Below, piece by piece: positions 10,801 to 22,589 of a stretch of 62,784 nucleotides of DNA. The notes beneath the pieces are model-generated. The model worked only from the letters and a program-made list of their open reading frames with translations, was not told the origin of the DNA and ran no database searches. The position numbers and the translations under genes are program-made. How positions within the stretch are numbered: the first letter of the stretch is position 1; the number at the start of each line of letters is the position of its first letter. The DNA lies in contig JAQGAU010000015.1 in the NCBI GenBank assembly GCA_034698045.1, forward strand, positions 1 to 62,784, given 5' to 3'. This stretch comes from Paramacrobiotus richtersi (lineage: Eukaryota > Tardigrada > Eutardigrada > Parachela > Macrobiotidae).

Positions 10801-13800
10801 ATATTTTACAGCAGTGCAAGCTGGTAGTAAAAGGCAATTTTTATTCATATAAAAAAAAAGATGGCGTAGTCAGTTACTCGTCGACAACTGATGTTACAAC
10901 ATGGCAACGCTTATTAAATTTATTGTCAGCGAAGTAGTTTGGACATTTACAGCACATTAACTCCCCTCGAAGAACTTAATGGCTGTTTCTTTTGTAAAGA
11001 TCGCAGTAAACTTCGCCAAAATTAGGCACTATACAGAAATCGAAATCTATCGAAAAAGTTTTTTCGATACTGCGCCATGTACCAGAAGCCTTATGATCAG
11101 GGTCATCGATGTAGAATGGGTAAATCTTAAGCCTGTATTCAACGATCATAACGTGTTATTTCGCAGTTGTGCAGAATTTTTATCGCTAACTGGACAACCT
11201 TCGTAGTGGACGTTGTTTGTGTTTTCCGACAGTCGCAGAGTTCGGCTAAAGGTCACCTACTATTAAAGTGTTAGAATTAACATACAAAAATAACAATTGA
11301 CATTACCATTATGTGTATTACAGTTATTATTATACTATAATTATTACTGACAAGTACGACGGTATTATGGTTTACACCAGCTAATGAAATACGATTTTAT
11401 GACGCAGTGCCGAGAAGTGAGCAATCATAGTGTAGTGGCAGCAGCGTACGTTATCCTGCCGAATTCGGATACACTTTATTCTTTCTTCGACAATGATACG
11501 CTTTATAGTCAAATACTATACTGCTGGATGAAGCTGGCAATTTCGAATGAACAAAGTTTTGTCTGCAGAAATCACCGGAAGTTCAAGAGCATTTTGAGGT
11601 GTGCATATTGTTTGATCATTCCAACAGGAGCACAGCGTTCCGTGTTAAGTTATTAGAAAGTCATTTCGTTGAATCCCACCGATCCGACCAGTCAACACTG
11701 TCTGGGTTACTGGTAAGCCGATATAATATAATTATGGAAAAGATTGAAATGATTCCTTTCGGCTGATCTCTGTGGATGAATTTTATAGAATAGCGTTTTT
11801 TTAATTTGTCGCTAGCTGTTTTTAAATATAAATATTTTAATAATTTTATGTCGATGATTTTTCGCATTACGATCACTTTTATTGGCATGATTTTCGTGAT
11901 TGTTTCTCTTGTTTTTAATTTCATAATCCTTTTTATTGTTATGTTTTTTCATAATATGATTGTTTTTAATGATTGTTTTAAACTTACGCTTGTGTGGTTT
12001 TTTTTTTGTCAGAATGTTTTCTGAAATTGGTACCTAGTCCGAAGTGAAAGTTTCGATTATAGTGTACTCGTATATCATACTGTATTGCACGTGTCGGTAC
12101 TTACCTAAACTTTACGGCATCTTCTTTATAGGTCGATTTAACTAGGCAGCAAGAAAACTTGATAAAGTTTTTTTATTTTGTGGGAAACTTTCGTTGTTTA
12201 AAACTTTGAACTGATTTGTCAACGTAACGAAAATTGTCCACAACCAACCGCTATTGTTATGCTCTGTATGGATTATAGTTTCGCCGATTTGGCATGGTAA
12301 CAGCATCAAACGGCAGCGGCATTCTTTGCCACGCTGCCCAGATCAACTTACGAAGAGGTATGTTACGAAAGGTAATCTGAGAATCTCAAACTTTGCAGGC
12401 GAAAAATCGAACGAAAAGGTTGTCTCCGTATGGCTGCGTACAATTTTATTGTTCGAACTTCCGTTATTATTTTAATTTGTCATGCTATTTTGTGCTCTGT
12501 ATTATGTTATTTGTACTTTTTTGGGTTTTTACCCATCGTCCTGCGATAAATTATTTTATTGTTTTATGAATTCTTTAATAATTTATCTTTAATTGTAATA
12601 TAATCGGTTTCGTAATTTTGATAATTAAGTTTATAATTTTGTACAAATGTACTGATTATTTGTAATTTTATACTCTGTGTGTGTGCGGTTGCAGTGCAGC
12701 CGAATTTTTACAGTATGAATTTACTGATGTACATGACTGTACATCATTTACTGATGTAAAACGTACATGAAAATCAACGACTAGAAGCAGGCCGTGATAT
12801 ATTTGACCAAACTGAAGGAATCTCCGGCAACGGCGGAAGATCGAAAGGCGCGGAGCATTTCTCATTTTCTCCGAAATGGACTGAATCACGTTTGTGCTAG
12901 TATGCCATGGACAGAGGTAATCATCTTTTACACGAAGCCATGAAAAACGGCAAGTGATGCTGCTGTCGGGTAGATTCACAAGTGCTGCTTCTGTCCTTTT
13001 CTGGCATTCATGTGTTACTCTTCAAGCCGGAAAGCGATGTTAGAGGGGAAGTTTTGTTGTTTCATTTGGATGTAACATTGGTTTCGTTTGTTGTAATTTA
13101 CAATTGTTAGTTCAAAATGGAAATATGTGTTTCAACGCATTTTCACTTGGTGATGTATGGCTGTGTCACGTAAAAGAAAATCTTGCGCAACATGTTGAAA
13201 GTTCCATATAGAAATAACCCAGGCAATGGTCAGCGGGTAGAAATGATTTGCAGTTATGGACTTTAGTTAACTGTACAGTCTGTACTACTATCGGGAAGCG
13301 AAAGAGCGACTTTGATCTTGATCTTTTTAGAATATTGTACGGCATTTTCCATACTGAGTAAGCGAAACATACTTTTTGATAGTAATTTCTTATGGTGCGA
13401 ACTGTGAGCTTGCTGCTTGTACGCAATGGATAATCATCTAAAGGAAACATACTGTGATTGTGAGATCGTAACTACTGTACCTAATGCCTAATGTTGACAC
13501 CGATACTGTAGTTATTCGCAACTGGAATATGAAATCTTACACGTTTAACTTAAATGCTAGGGACCAATGATCATCTGTACTGCTACGTGTACACATAAGC
13601 GTTATCAGATTCGAGCCCTCGGTGGCATTGCTGAAAGTGTCGAAACAGTGAAATTTACTCTAATCTTTCAGAGTAAGATTCCATTCGGGAAATGATCCGT
13701 CATTTTTCCAAATTTATTACATAAGGAAAACGAATATTTCTTTCAAATTTAGCGCACCTCACTTGCATAAGTGCGTAACATACCGGTGTACTATCACGCA

Positions 13801-13985
13801 GATAATATGTTAAAGTTTGTACCTCGTTCTTACGTTCGTTCGTACGCTCATTTAACATGTACGAATTAGGCGTTAGCATTATGTTTCGATAATTAACGAG
13901 AACTCAGCAGAAGCTTCGCTGCCGGCCGGAATTACTGTTTATTTAACATCCATCTGATATCAGTTTTCGTGCACATGGATCACTG
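10801..13985. other. No gene recognised (10.8-14.0 kb)
   Basis: A very AT-rich stretch, with long T runs at 11800-12020 and 12480-12670. There is a weak 14-mer copy at 11426. The only block with a coding look is about 12789-12900 on the plus strand (AVIYLTKLKESPATAEDRKA, then a histidine-containing helix), about 37 codons without a recognised family. Open frames at 11661-11924 and 13166-13450 (both minus) show no motif. Confidence 0.4.
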
Positions 13986-13988
13986 GGA

Positions 13989-15450
13989 ATGGAGTTCCTT
14001 ACAAGGTCGGTAAGAGACTTCAACTTTATCTATCCCTTGTCGGATCAGGTATGGACGCCCCAGAAACAAGTCCCATTTATTGCACATAAACAACTGATCT
14101 ATGCGGTGACCTTTACACTCCTGGCGCTGTCTCTGATTACCGGAAGCGCTATATTCCCTTACGCAAGGTACTGCAAGATTACCGTGATGCAACAGTAAGG
14201 AACAGGTTTTTTATAAGCATATATACCAAAAGAAAGACAGCCATTGCGCTTCTGTTTGATCCATGGTACGTGGCAAGTATGTACGTCACAATAACACAAC
14301 GAGAGCGTGTTATTTCGAATCCGCTGTTTCGTCTCTGTTTGTCGCACAAATGCGTAAACATGATTGTATATGTATAAACACAGCTAGCATCATCCGCGAA
14401 CTAATCTGTGAACAATACAACGATATTTCCTAAACCGCAGTACTGTATGGGAATCGCTTTACTGTACGCCGTTTGATAATGACGCTGATCTCAGGGTCCG
14501 GTCACGTTGATATATTTTCTTCCGAACTGATCATCTATGAGATATTAACCAAATGTCCTCCGTATAAAGCGCTTTCGACCGTTGGTCAACGTAAGGACAA
14601 GTGGAACAAAGTATGCTGTCATTTCGCACTGATATACGGGTCTATTCACTAATTCAAGATGAGCTGCACAACAGAATTAGAGAATGCTGTACGATCCCAA
14701 AGCCGCTGACTTTAAGGACCTGACCAAATATGAACCAGTTCTATGGTCAGGCTGATGTTCCAACCCAGTTAACCGACCAAATATCCATGAGCTTTGCGCT
14801 CGAATAGCCAGGATTTCGCGACTACTGAATCGCGAAAGAGACCATCATAAACTGACTGACAAAATGTATAATCGATTAGCAGATTACTCGGCCAGTTTGG
14901 AGAAAGAAGTGGCTCACAGAAGTCGAAGCCTGAAAGAAGAGATGGCAAGATGTAAGGCTGTCACTGGACAGTTTCTGCCAAAGCGTGCTCCGTTTCATTG
15001 AGATTTGCTTCATACTTCGTCAGTGCTAGTGTACGAAGTGAATGTGTTTCTCTGTTCAGACTCCGCGCCGGCTTTGCGGTTTCTCCAGAGTATTTCGACT
15101 TCGTGACCATCATGTCCATAGATCTCTATGGATTCAGACCTCACAGATCTCTAGCTCACCAGAATCTACAATCGATTTGATCAGCGCAGCAGAAGCTTGT
15201 ATAAGTTGTATTGATCAACTGTCGACAAGATATGACGTGTACAAAGTGGAGGCTGTTGGAGACTCTGACATGGTGATTAACGAAGATATGAGCTACCGAG
15301 GTGAACATCTTATTTCAGTTGGTCATGCAGCGGCCTTCCAGCCAGAAACGGAAACATTCATGTGCAAAGGATTGCGGCTTTTGCACTGAAGCTTATGGAA
15401 GGCGGACCGACATTCACTTTTCTGAAGACTTTGTCGAAGCTCAGTAATTA
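13989..15450 (+). pseudogene. Receptor-type guanylyl cyclase, decayed
   Basis: Family role: membrane guanylyl cyclases make cGMP. Visible parts, in family order, are as follows. About 14085-14165 is a hydrophobic segment (LIYAVTFTLLALSLITG) fitting the transmembrane helix. About 14491-14620 is a kinase-homology fragment (IYEILTKCPPYKAL). About 14762-14984 is the end of the kinase-homology domain and the dimerisation coiled coil (NPVNRPNIHELCARI, then SLEKEVAHRSRSLKEEMA, ending FLPK). From 15061 comes the cyclase domain: AGFAVSPEYFDFVTIM, IDLYGF, DVYKVEAVGDSDM and SGLPARNGNIHVQRIAAFAL. The two metal-binding aspartates (in IDLYGF and VGDSDM) are still present, but a frameshift near 15135 separates them. 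The phase across the intron at about 14985-15055 does not match, and the C-terminal half of the catalytic fold is missing. I infer a pseudogene. No extracellular domain was found upstream. Confidence 0.87.
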
Positions 15451-17250
15451 CCTTCGAGGTTGTGATTCGAACCAGCAATGCTTCAAATAACTAACTGACC
15501 GTCACAGAAGTGCGTGGCGGACAATGTGATCCGTCGCTGAGCCGCAGTTCCATCAAAAAGTGCAATATTTAAATTATCTTTTCTTGTCCGTCGACGCGAC
15601 ATCGACGTGAACCGAAGTCGATTGGTCAGATCCCGCTTTAACTCCAGGATGTTAACTTTTCGGAGGCAGCATCAATTCTGCTGAATGTCGCAAATCAAAC
15701 TGCACAAGCTCTGATCCATTAACGCATGCACGAAATTTGATATGCTAATTATATAAATTGAACGCTTTTGCTGGATCGGATTAAAATAAAATACTTCATG
15801 TTTGTTCAGTTTAACCTCATCAATACTAATTATTACCGACTACTAGTTGGGTTCTATCCCGATTTGTAGATTGGTTTCGGTAACTTGATTACATGGACCG
15901 GCACAATCTTTGAAAAAGCATCTTTGAACGCAGCTATCTACCGAATAGCATAGGTTACCTGTTCAGATAGATCAGTTATGGCAAAGGATATAAAAAAGTT
16001 TTTGCATCGTATGTTTGTAGGCAGATTACTGTGAAGAAGAACTCACTATTCCCGAATACGAAGCCGGTTATGCCATCGACCGGCACGGGACTCGTATAGC
16101 CCAGATGTGAGTGGAATCACGGCGAAGATCGACGCAATAAGTAGGGATACAAGGGGCACTGTTGTGGCCATGCAAGATTTTCGTGTCCGGCCGACGACCG
16201 GCACGCACCCACGCGAAGCGCCTGATTTAGCGCTGTGTTGACCACAGCGAACGAATGCGGCGGGAAGATGAACTGCGAGAAAATATTCGCAATGTCCACA
16301 GAATAATCAGGATGATTAGGATGAACCATACCAACAATTCCAGATTGCTTCGTACCAACCGTTTAAATTAAATCAAATCCCGTCGGGACAAAGAAAATGG
16401 CTGGAATAATGAGAGCGCGAATGTGCCCGCTGTGGGTGGGAAAGAATGAGGCGATGCACAATCAGCGTGTTCGTTTGAGGGTGAAGTTGCGATGCAGCCA
16501 TGGGACTAAACTTTGGTGGTGCCCGTACATGACGTCGAAAACTGGGAATCTTATTGGTACAGTGATGAATAGATATTTCGTAAATTTTTTTGTTCCAGGT
16601 TTATATGCAGTGTTAATTACATCTGAGTTATTGATGTGGTGGAAGATACCTCTAAATGTAAGTTATATTCCGTTTGAAGCTGTTTGCAAGTCTGATGATA
16701 TCGCGACGTTGTAGATTGCAGGACATTTTGCACATAGATCTGCTTAGACTGGAAGTTGATAACACTGATTTCAGAACGTAATGCGGCGAGTGCAGCTGAG
16801 TGAAGTTTTACATTTTGGCGGTTGGTGCTGATACTGCCGGGATTGATATCGAAACTGATTCAAAACACAACTGCTGCATGTTGTGGTAGCTGGTGCCGGC
16901 TGATTGTCGTGATATCTGTACATGTTACCATTTCAGCTGAATGCCTAGCTATAGGTGTACCGGTAGTTGATTAACCGTTATGCGTGTGGTACGGTTTCGA
17001 ATTGTAGCCCTAGACGGACGGTAATAGGCTAGGGAATCGGAAATATGATTGATTTTTTCTGCGGATTCTGTCCACTCTATCCTCGGCTGGTGCTACATCG
17101 CGCTATAACATACATGATTTCGTGAACTCTGTTGACTCCTATGAGCGGCTAACGACCATTGTTCCGGATAACTAATAACTACCACGTTTTTAGTTGCATG
17201 TAATGTATATTAGCTTTTGTGTGCAGTTCAGTCTGTAGCAGTGCTGACTA
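15451..17250. other. No gene recognised (15.45-17.25 kb)
   Basis: An open frame at 16117-16329 on the minus strand contains SQFIFPPHSFAVVNTAL, which vaguely resembles a membrane-transporter loop, but I cannot assign it. The 105-codon frame at 16397-16714 on the plus strand has no recognised motif. Confidence 0.35.
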
Positions 17251-17254
17251 GAGG

Positions 17255-17606
17255 GCAGGCACACGTCGGGGAAAACTTCTACAAAACGTATGTTTTGACG
17301 TAAATACATATGCTACCTTCCCTTACCCAGCGTGGTTGGTCTTTACCCACCTTTATCAGTCTTTCCTTACCTTTACCAGCATTTACCGGCCATTACCGTT
17401 CATTACCGCGCATTATGGAGTTTTACCCATGAATGCAAGCCTGTACCGAACTTTACCAACAGTTTCCGATCACTACTTGTCGTATCCGGTCCTCTTCCAC
17501 CGCTGCACAGTCTCTGTACTCTCTATACATAACATGATACCACTGCGTCTAAACCTTTACCAACCTTTACCGGCCTTTACCAAAGTTTTCCCCGACGTGT
17601 GCCTGC
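17255..17606. mobile_element. Small inverted-repeat element (MITE-like)
   Basis: A 24-base terminal repeat, GCAGGCACACGTCGGGGAAA followed by ACTT, sits at 17255-17278. It recurs perfectly in reverse complement at 17583-17606. The interior is filled with degenerate tandem copies of a TTTACC-containing word of about 10 bases (many between 17310-17400 and 17545-17583). The flanking octamers, CTAGAGGG and CTATGGAG, agree at five of eight positions. They could be a worn 8-base target duplication of the hAT type, which is inference. There is no transposase. Confidence 0.75.
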
Positions 17607-19361
17607 TATGGAGGGGATGAAGAATGTATATGAAGGGTAAAGAAATCTTTTATAGAGATTAAAAAGTTGATGCAAACGGAAAACGTGTTGAATATGGGCA
17701 AACCAGTGTTCGTAGCAGTCTAAACCAGGATTTTTCTGAAACTGTTCCTAAACTACAGCATTTCGTACTTTAATGAATGATCTGGAAGCTATGGAAACTA
17801 ATAACTCAAGCGTGCAGTAATTTGACTTGCTGCAAGTCAAATGACTACGTCAAGTGACTATGTCAGCGTCAAGTCGCATATCTCACGAAAGCAACGTCAA
17901 CGGTACTTTCATGAGATATGTATTTGCCCTAGTTAGCCAAATTACGGACATCCACGGAATTAATCGTCCGCTACCCGAATCTATTTTTGTGTAGCCTACT
18001 GTACATAATGCCGAAGAATTGTCATCTTTGGCGACCGGAGAACTGCTCGCCGGTATGCATATATGTAAGCTCAAACAATAAACTATGCAATATTTCAACA
18101 AGACCGAACATTTTACTACAGTTAATTAGTCTGCGTTAATTAGAACGTTATCTTTGTTCTTATTTTATTTCATACTGTTTTGTGTCAGCAATGTCTGCTG
18201 CTTAAGGGGACCACGTCCCGTTGCAGAGACAATAAACCATTTATTATTACCGACAGCGAAAGTGAATGTGTTCCTGTCGTTTGACTTTGTTCGTGTGCCG
18301 TATTAGCGCGCGATTGGTTGGTTTTCTTTGTGGGAAACTGTAATCTGAGCAACAATAAGCGATGTGCGGAGGTAGCTGGTTATTAAATTTTCCTGAGTTT
18401 ATGGATAAGGTTGAAAATTACTTATAACGTGCTTGTACCGTATCCACTCTGCGCTTGCACATCACTTCGATGTTAGTGCTCATGACATATGTATGACATT
18501 TTCTCCTTGACCCTTTACTCTTTAGCTCTGTTACTGATGATGCATAAATGTTCATAAATTACATCAGCGACTGTTTGATGCAAAACAAAAATCCTGATGC
18601 AGCGTCCAAAAAGCTGTGAATTTTCCTAGTATCACGAACGTGTTAACTCGGCCTCACTTGAGTCATTTCTATATTTGTGTTTAATACGCGTATACGTACA
18701 TTGCGTGGCGATGTATCGTACCTATGTTCAGCGCGCACAAAGTAGTACGTATTAAATTCGCAATGTAAAAGATGCCCTAGTTGGCAATAACTGCATTTTA
18801 AATTTCAAAACTGGATTTTAACATCAGCTTGCGCAAAATCAGCAGCTGGGAGCTTTGCTGTTAACGTTGTACTTTATGTATTTCTAGTTTATTAACAGGC
18901 CGAGACACTGGAGTCAATATTTTAATGACGGAAAACTTCAGTTTTCTCATCATTCTATGTATGGGTAATGCGAAGAAAACACTACAACAATCGCGTTTAT
19001 TTTTTGTCGTGTCTGGATTAGATAACAAGCACTACCTGTAGTTCTTTACGATTATAGGTGCCTTTAAAATGTTTTTATTATAACGGAAGTCCAAGCGCAA
19101 GCGAGTGCTTCTTATTTTTATTTATTATTTGTTTCATTTCATTTCGAGCAGACAAGCCATCTCGTGGCACTCAAACGTCTGATCAGCGCAGTATGATTAC
19201 CGCTGCAGTTCTAGCTGCGAAGATGTATAACACAAGCAAAAGGAGCAATCGTACCGGACGTAAAGGCCGCGGTCGTTTACTGGTATTCGTCCAAACGCTT
19301 TCTGACTGTCGAAATGGATGGAAAACTGAGCAGAAATTCTGTGCGACTGGAGATCACTAAT

Positions 19362-19383
19362 TATCGACTTACGTAAGTCGATA
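19362..19383. repeat. Perfect 22-base palindrome
   Basis: TATCGACTTACGTAAGTCGA followed by TA is its own reverse complement, centred on TAC|GTA. An AAGTCGAC tail follows directly. It is a possible protein-binding site or chance; no gene starts nearby. Confidence 0.6.
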
Positions 19384-20141
19384 AGTCGACTAAAACTGCA
19401 TAAAAATCGATTCACAGCATATGGTCCCTTATGCAGCTAAGCCGCACTTTCAGGTGCAACACCTACTTCATTGTTCACTTTAATTTCACGTACGCTTCCG
19501 TTAATATTATTGGCTCACGTACTTATCAGTGCTAATAGTTATTCTATTTTGCTATCTGCATTTACACTGATAATGTGCTGACTAGCACATCGGCCGGCCA
19601 ACCATGGTTAATTATTTAGAATTTTATTGATGTGGTGTGCAAGTGAGGATGATAACCATAATCGCGAGAATTTTCTTGAGAAAGCCATTGGTATCAACTA
19701 TAAAGTACTTTTAACAACAACTTAGTTCGCCGTATGCGTACGACTGCTTTTCCTGCGAATTGAGATGGCAGTCTGGTACCGTGCGCGCACATGTATATAC
19801 AGTATCTTTAATCATTGGTTCGTACGGAGCAACTGTTAAGCACGGAAGAGTGTGACCTTCACGGCGATCACGGCGATCAGCAGCCATGATCACGATCGAT
19901 CGAGGACCGCGTGGTCCCGGGTTGTATTGCTCGATCTGATGGTTGTGGTGGCGATGCTTCCAGAGTTTTTCGGAAGCGAGGAGCAAGTATGAGACCGCCC
20001 GAAATTGCTCATTACTAGAAACGGATGTCTGATTATTAAGGTACTGATTATTTCTAGTATCACCGATTAAAACTGCATCAAAATTAAGCAAGCTTTTCCC
20101 CGATGATAATAACTGCATTTAATCTGCATGCGCCTGGCAGA

Positions 20142-20162
20142 ACGCTCGCTCGGAGCGAGCGT
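20142..20162. repeat. GC-rich hairpin with 10-base perfect arms
   Basis: ACGCTCGCTC, one G, then GAGCGAGCGT. It stands out from the AT-rich surroundings. Function unknown. Confidence 0.6.
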
Positions 20163-22369
20163 CCACAAGTATTAAACCGGCTACGTCCGCTGCAGGCTAG
20201 GTAGCGTATAATGGAATGATTTCTCATTGATTTTTAGCTCGATGGGTGGGACGAACGTACCCGGCAACTGTTCAGCAGCAACAGCATATTACAATTTCGT
20301 GAGAAAAAAACAGATGAACTTTTCACAAGAATACTGATGATACCTCGAATTTCGCCCGCTGTACCAACGATTCGCGCCGTACCGTGTAGTTTCATGGACA
20401 TGGACACCATAAACTGCTCGCCATGGTACCGCTTTCGTATTGTAAAATAACGGCGGTTGTATCGCCGGCATCTGTATATTGCCACGTCATTTTTGATCAA
20501 ATCCATGATTGAGAGAGGCATTTCAGCTGTAAGCGATACACGTGACGGGTTATTCGTAATGCAAACTATATGTTCGAAATGACCACACCATGGATTAGTC
20601 CAGAACACCACCCAACCGTAGTACAGTGGCTATTGTCACAAGCGAAATCCGTCCGCCGTTGTTTCAAAACTATCGTTCAAATAAGTAACCTCAGTTAGAT
20701 TATCTTTTTTGTCAATTTTGGCAAAATAACAGCACTTTGGTTCAAGTATAAAAAGAATTTCGTTTATGTTTTAATAAGTGTCGCATGGGAGACAATAATT
20801 ATGGTAAACTGAATGCTGTTGACTTACATCTTGGTTCTTAATCAGTTGTATTTTCCACTTTTCGTTAGTCTTTAAGAACAAAAATAACGCGTTTGCTGTG
20901 CCAGATTTTGGAGTTGCATGCTTTCTGTTTCCAACAGTACGATCGTGATTTAGGTGACACATATTCACGCAGAAAGACATCTTGCAGTTGTACACTTAGT
21001 GAAGTCGTAGAGTGGTGGCCCACAGCAATACAAAAATAATTCACTGTACAAACGCCTTGTTGTCCATCATACAGTGAAAAGATTTCAGTGACAAACTTTT
21101 CGCATGCACAGATGTATGACTCCTAGTTGTCCGTTAAAGTTAACTACAAACGTTCGTGGTGCACAAATTGGGAGATAACAGTCTGCGACCGATTGATCAG
21201 TTGCAATTTGCAAGTGAGAGGTACGTACGTAGAACGAGCTCAATGGCTCCGGAATTTGGCCACTACACTATATTTTTCTTAAGTCACATGTTTCAAACGT
21301 TGCGATTATCGTTCTGGATCAGCGTTATTTGGATCCTGTACATCAATATGTCAATTTATCTGTTTCTGGGCTTTTTCTAACAAGAACTGTTTGGAAAATT
21401 GTTTGCACGACAATAAAAGTGGTATTCGTGCGCATACATAAAGCATACAGTGTTTTGTTCTTTAATTAAGCGATATAGTCAATGTTTTTGTATTATCGAT
21501 ATTAATGCTTCGTCGTATAACTGGATCGATTTTCAGTAATGAATTACCCGTTTCATTGAAGAGCGCAGAGGCCTTTCTTATCAAACCAAATTCGGGATAT
21601 TGCGCTAGGCTTGACAAACCCGTAACTGGTGGTTAGAATTTTCACATCTCCGATAGTTTTGTTGATCAGTTCCTGTCTCAGTTGTTTGTACACGGGAAAG
21701 CAGCAACTCCAATCCCAGATGCCCTGCATAACAGCATACGGCTGGCGCTGCAGTGAAGGCTCAAGCCAGCAACGAGCCAGAAAACTTGATATATAAAATC
21801 TTCACAAAATGCAATTGTTGACTGACTTATTATTGTTAGTAGCAGAACGCTGAAGAACGCTGACATTTTTAAAGAAATTATGTATTAGAGATATTGGCTA
21901 ACTTTGTAAATTAAAACTTTAACATATGAACTCTGCAAATTTTAAAGATTGGTATCTTATAGCGAGCTGCAACGATCGACCGTACTAAGAAGACTGGACT
22001 GGTTTGAAAATTACTGAATCCTAGTATATAATAAATTAATTGATAGGATAATTATATCAATGAAATTTACTTAAACCGTTTGAGCACATAATGCAACTTC
22101 TTCAGAGTATACATTAGGCTCCGCAAGTATGTCCCGTTAGATACCTTCCATGTAAAGCATGTAGTGTGAACGTCTATTCGCCGTTAAAAAATGATCAAAA
22201 ACTTTTTTACTGGAGGATAAGATGGTGCAGGAAACGGAAAACGGACGCAGTGTCGACTTCGGTTTCACAGAAGTTTCAAACTCGATCTCAGAACAAAAAA
22301 TAGTTCTTAATTTCCTATTACATAACATGAAATTATATATTATCCCATCCACATTACTGTTAACAAAAC

Positions 22370-22589
22370 TACATTAATAAAACGGCATGAATAAACCGCA
22401 GTTGTCCCACCTCCATCAGGTACATTTCCTTGCTTTTTTGCCAGTTCAGTCAGCTGCTTTGTGCATGCCATCCAAATGGAGCGCCAGCGGTTTCTCACAC
22501 AGGACATGTTTGTTAATCGTCTTAGCGTCACGACACACAGCCGTTTTTGCTTGGCGTTGATTACGCCAACGTATTATTATAAGCAATAT
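22370..22589 (-). pseudogene. Gfo/Idh/MocA oxidoreductase exon, frameshifted
   Basis: On the minus strand an exon follows a TTTGCAG acceptor. It reads IAYNNTLA, then INKHVLCEKPLALHLDGMHKA (22479-22512 covers KHVLCEKPLAL), then TELAKKQGNV, then LMEVGQLRFIHAVLL. The GKHVLCEKP signature, the AKKQ helix and the LME..(W)..RF segment follow one another as in Gfo/Idh/MocA NAD(P)-dependent oxidoreductases such as dihydrodiol dehydrogenase. The catalytic lysine-proline of EKP is retained. The three segments are in three different frames (stop after HKAAD; another shift before LMEV), and the N-terminal Rossmann GxGxxG exon was not found, so this is a decayed single exon. Confidence 0.8.

Larger units (their letters stand above)
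17607..22365. other. No assignable gene (17.6-22.4 kb)
   Basis: Longer open frames exist: 19711-20118 minus (135 codons, with a HRHHNHQ tract), 20234-20611 minus (125 codons) and 21678-21866 minus (62 codons, opening with the signal-peptide-like MSAFFSVLLLTIISQ). I recognise no family in any of them. The 20234-20611 frame has the most protein-like composition and could be an exon. Near matches to the 14-mer occur at 20617 and 21006. Confidence 0.35.

Noticed and set aside
16117-16329. An ABC transporter fragment on the minus strand
   Set aside because: A single FPPHSF-like loop is too little; no Walker or signature motif nearby.
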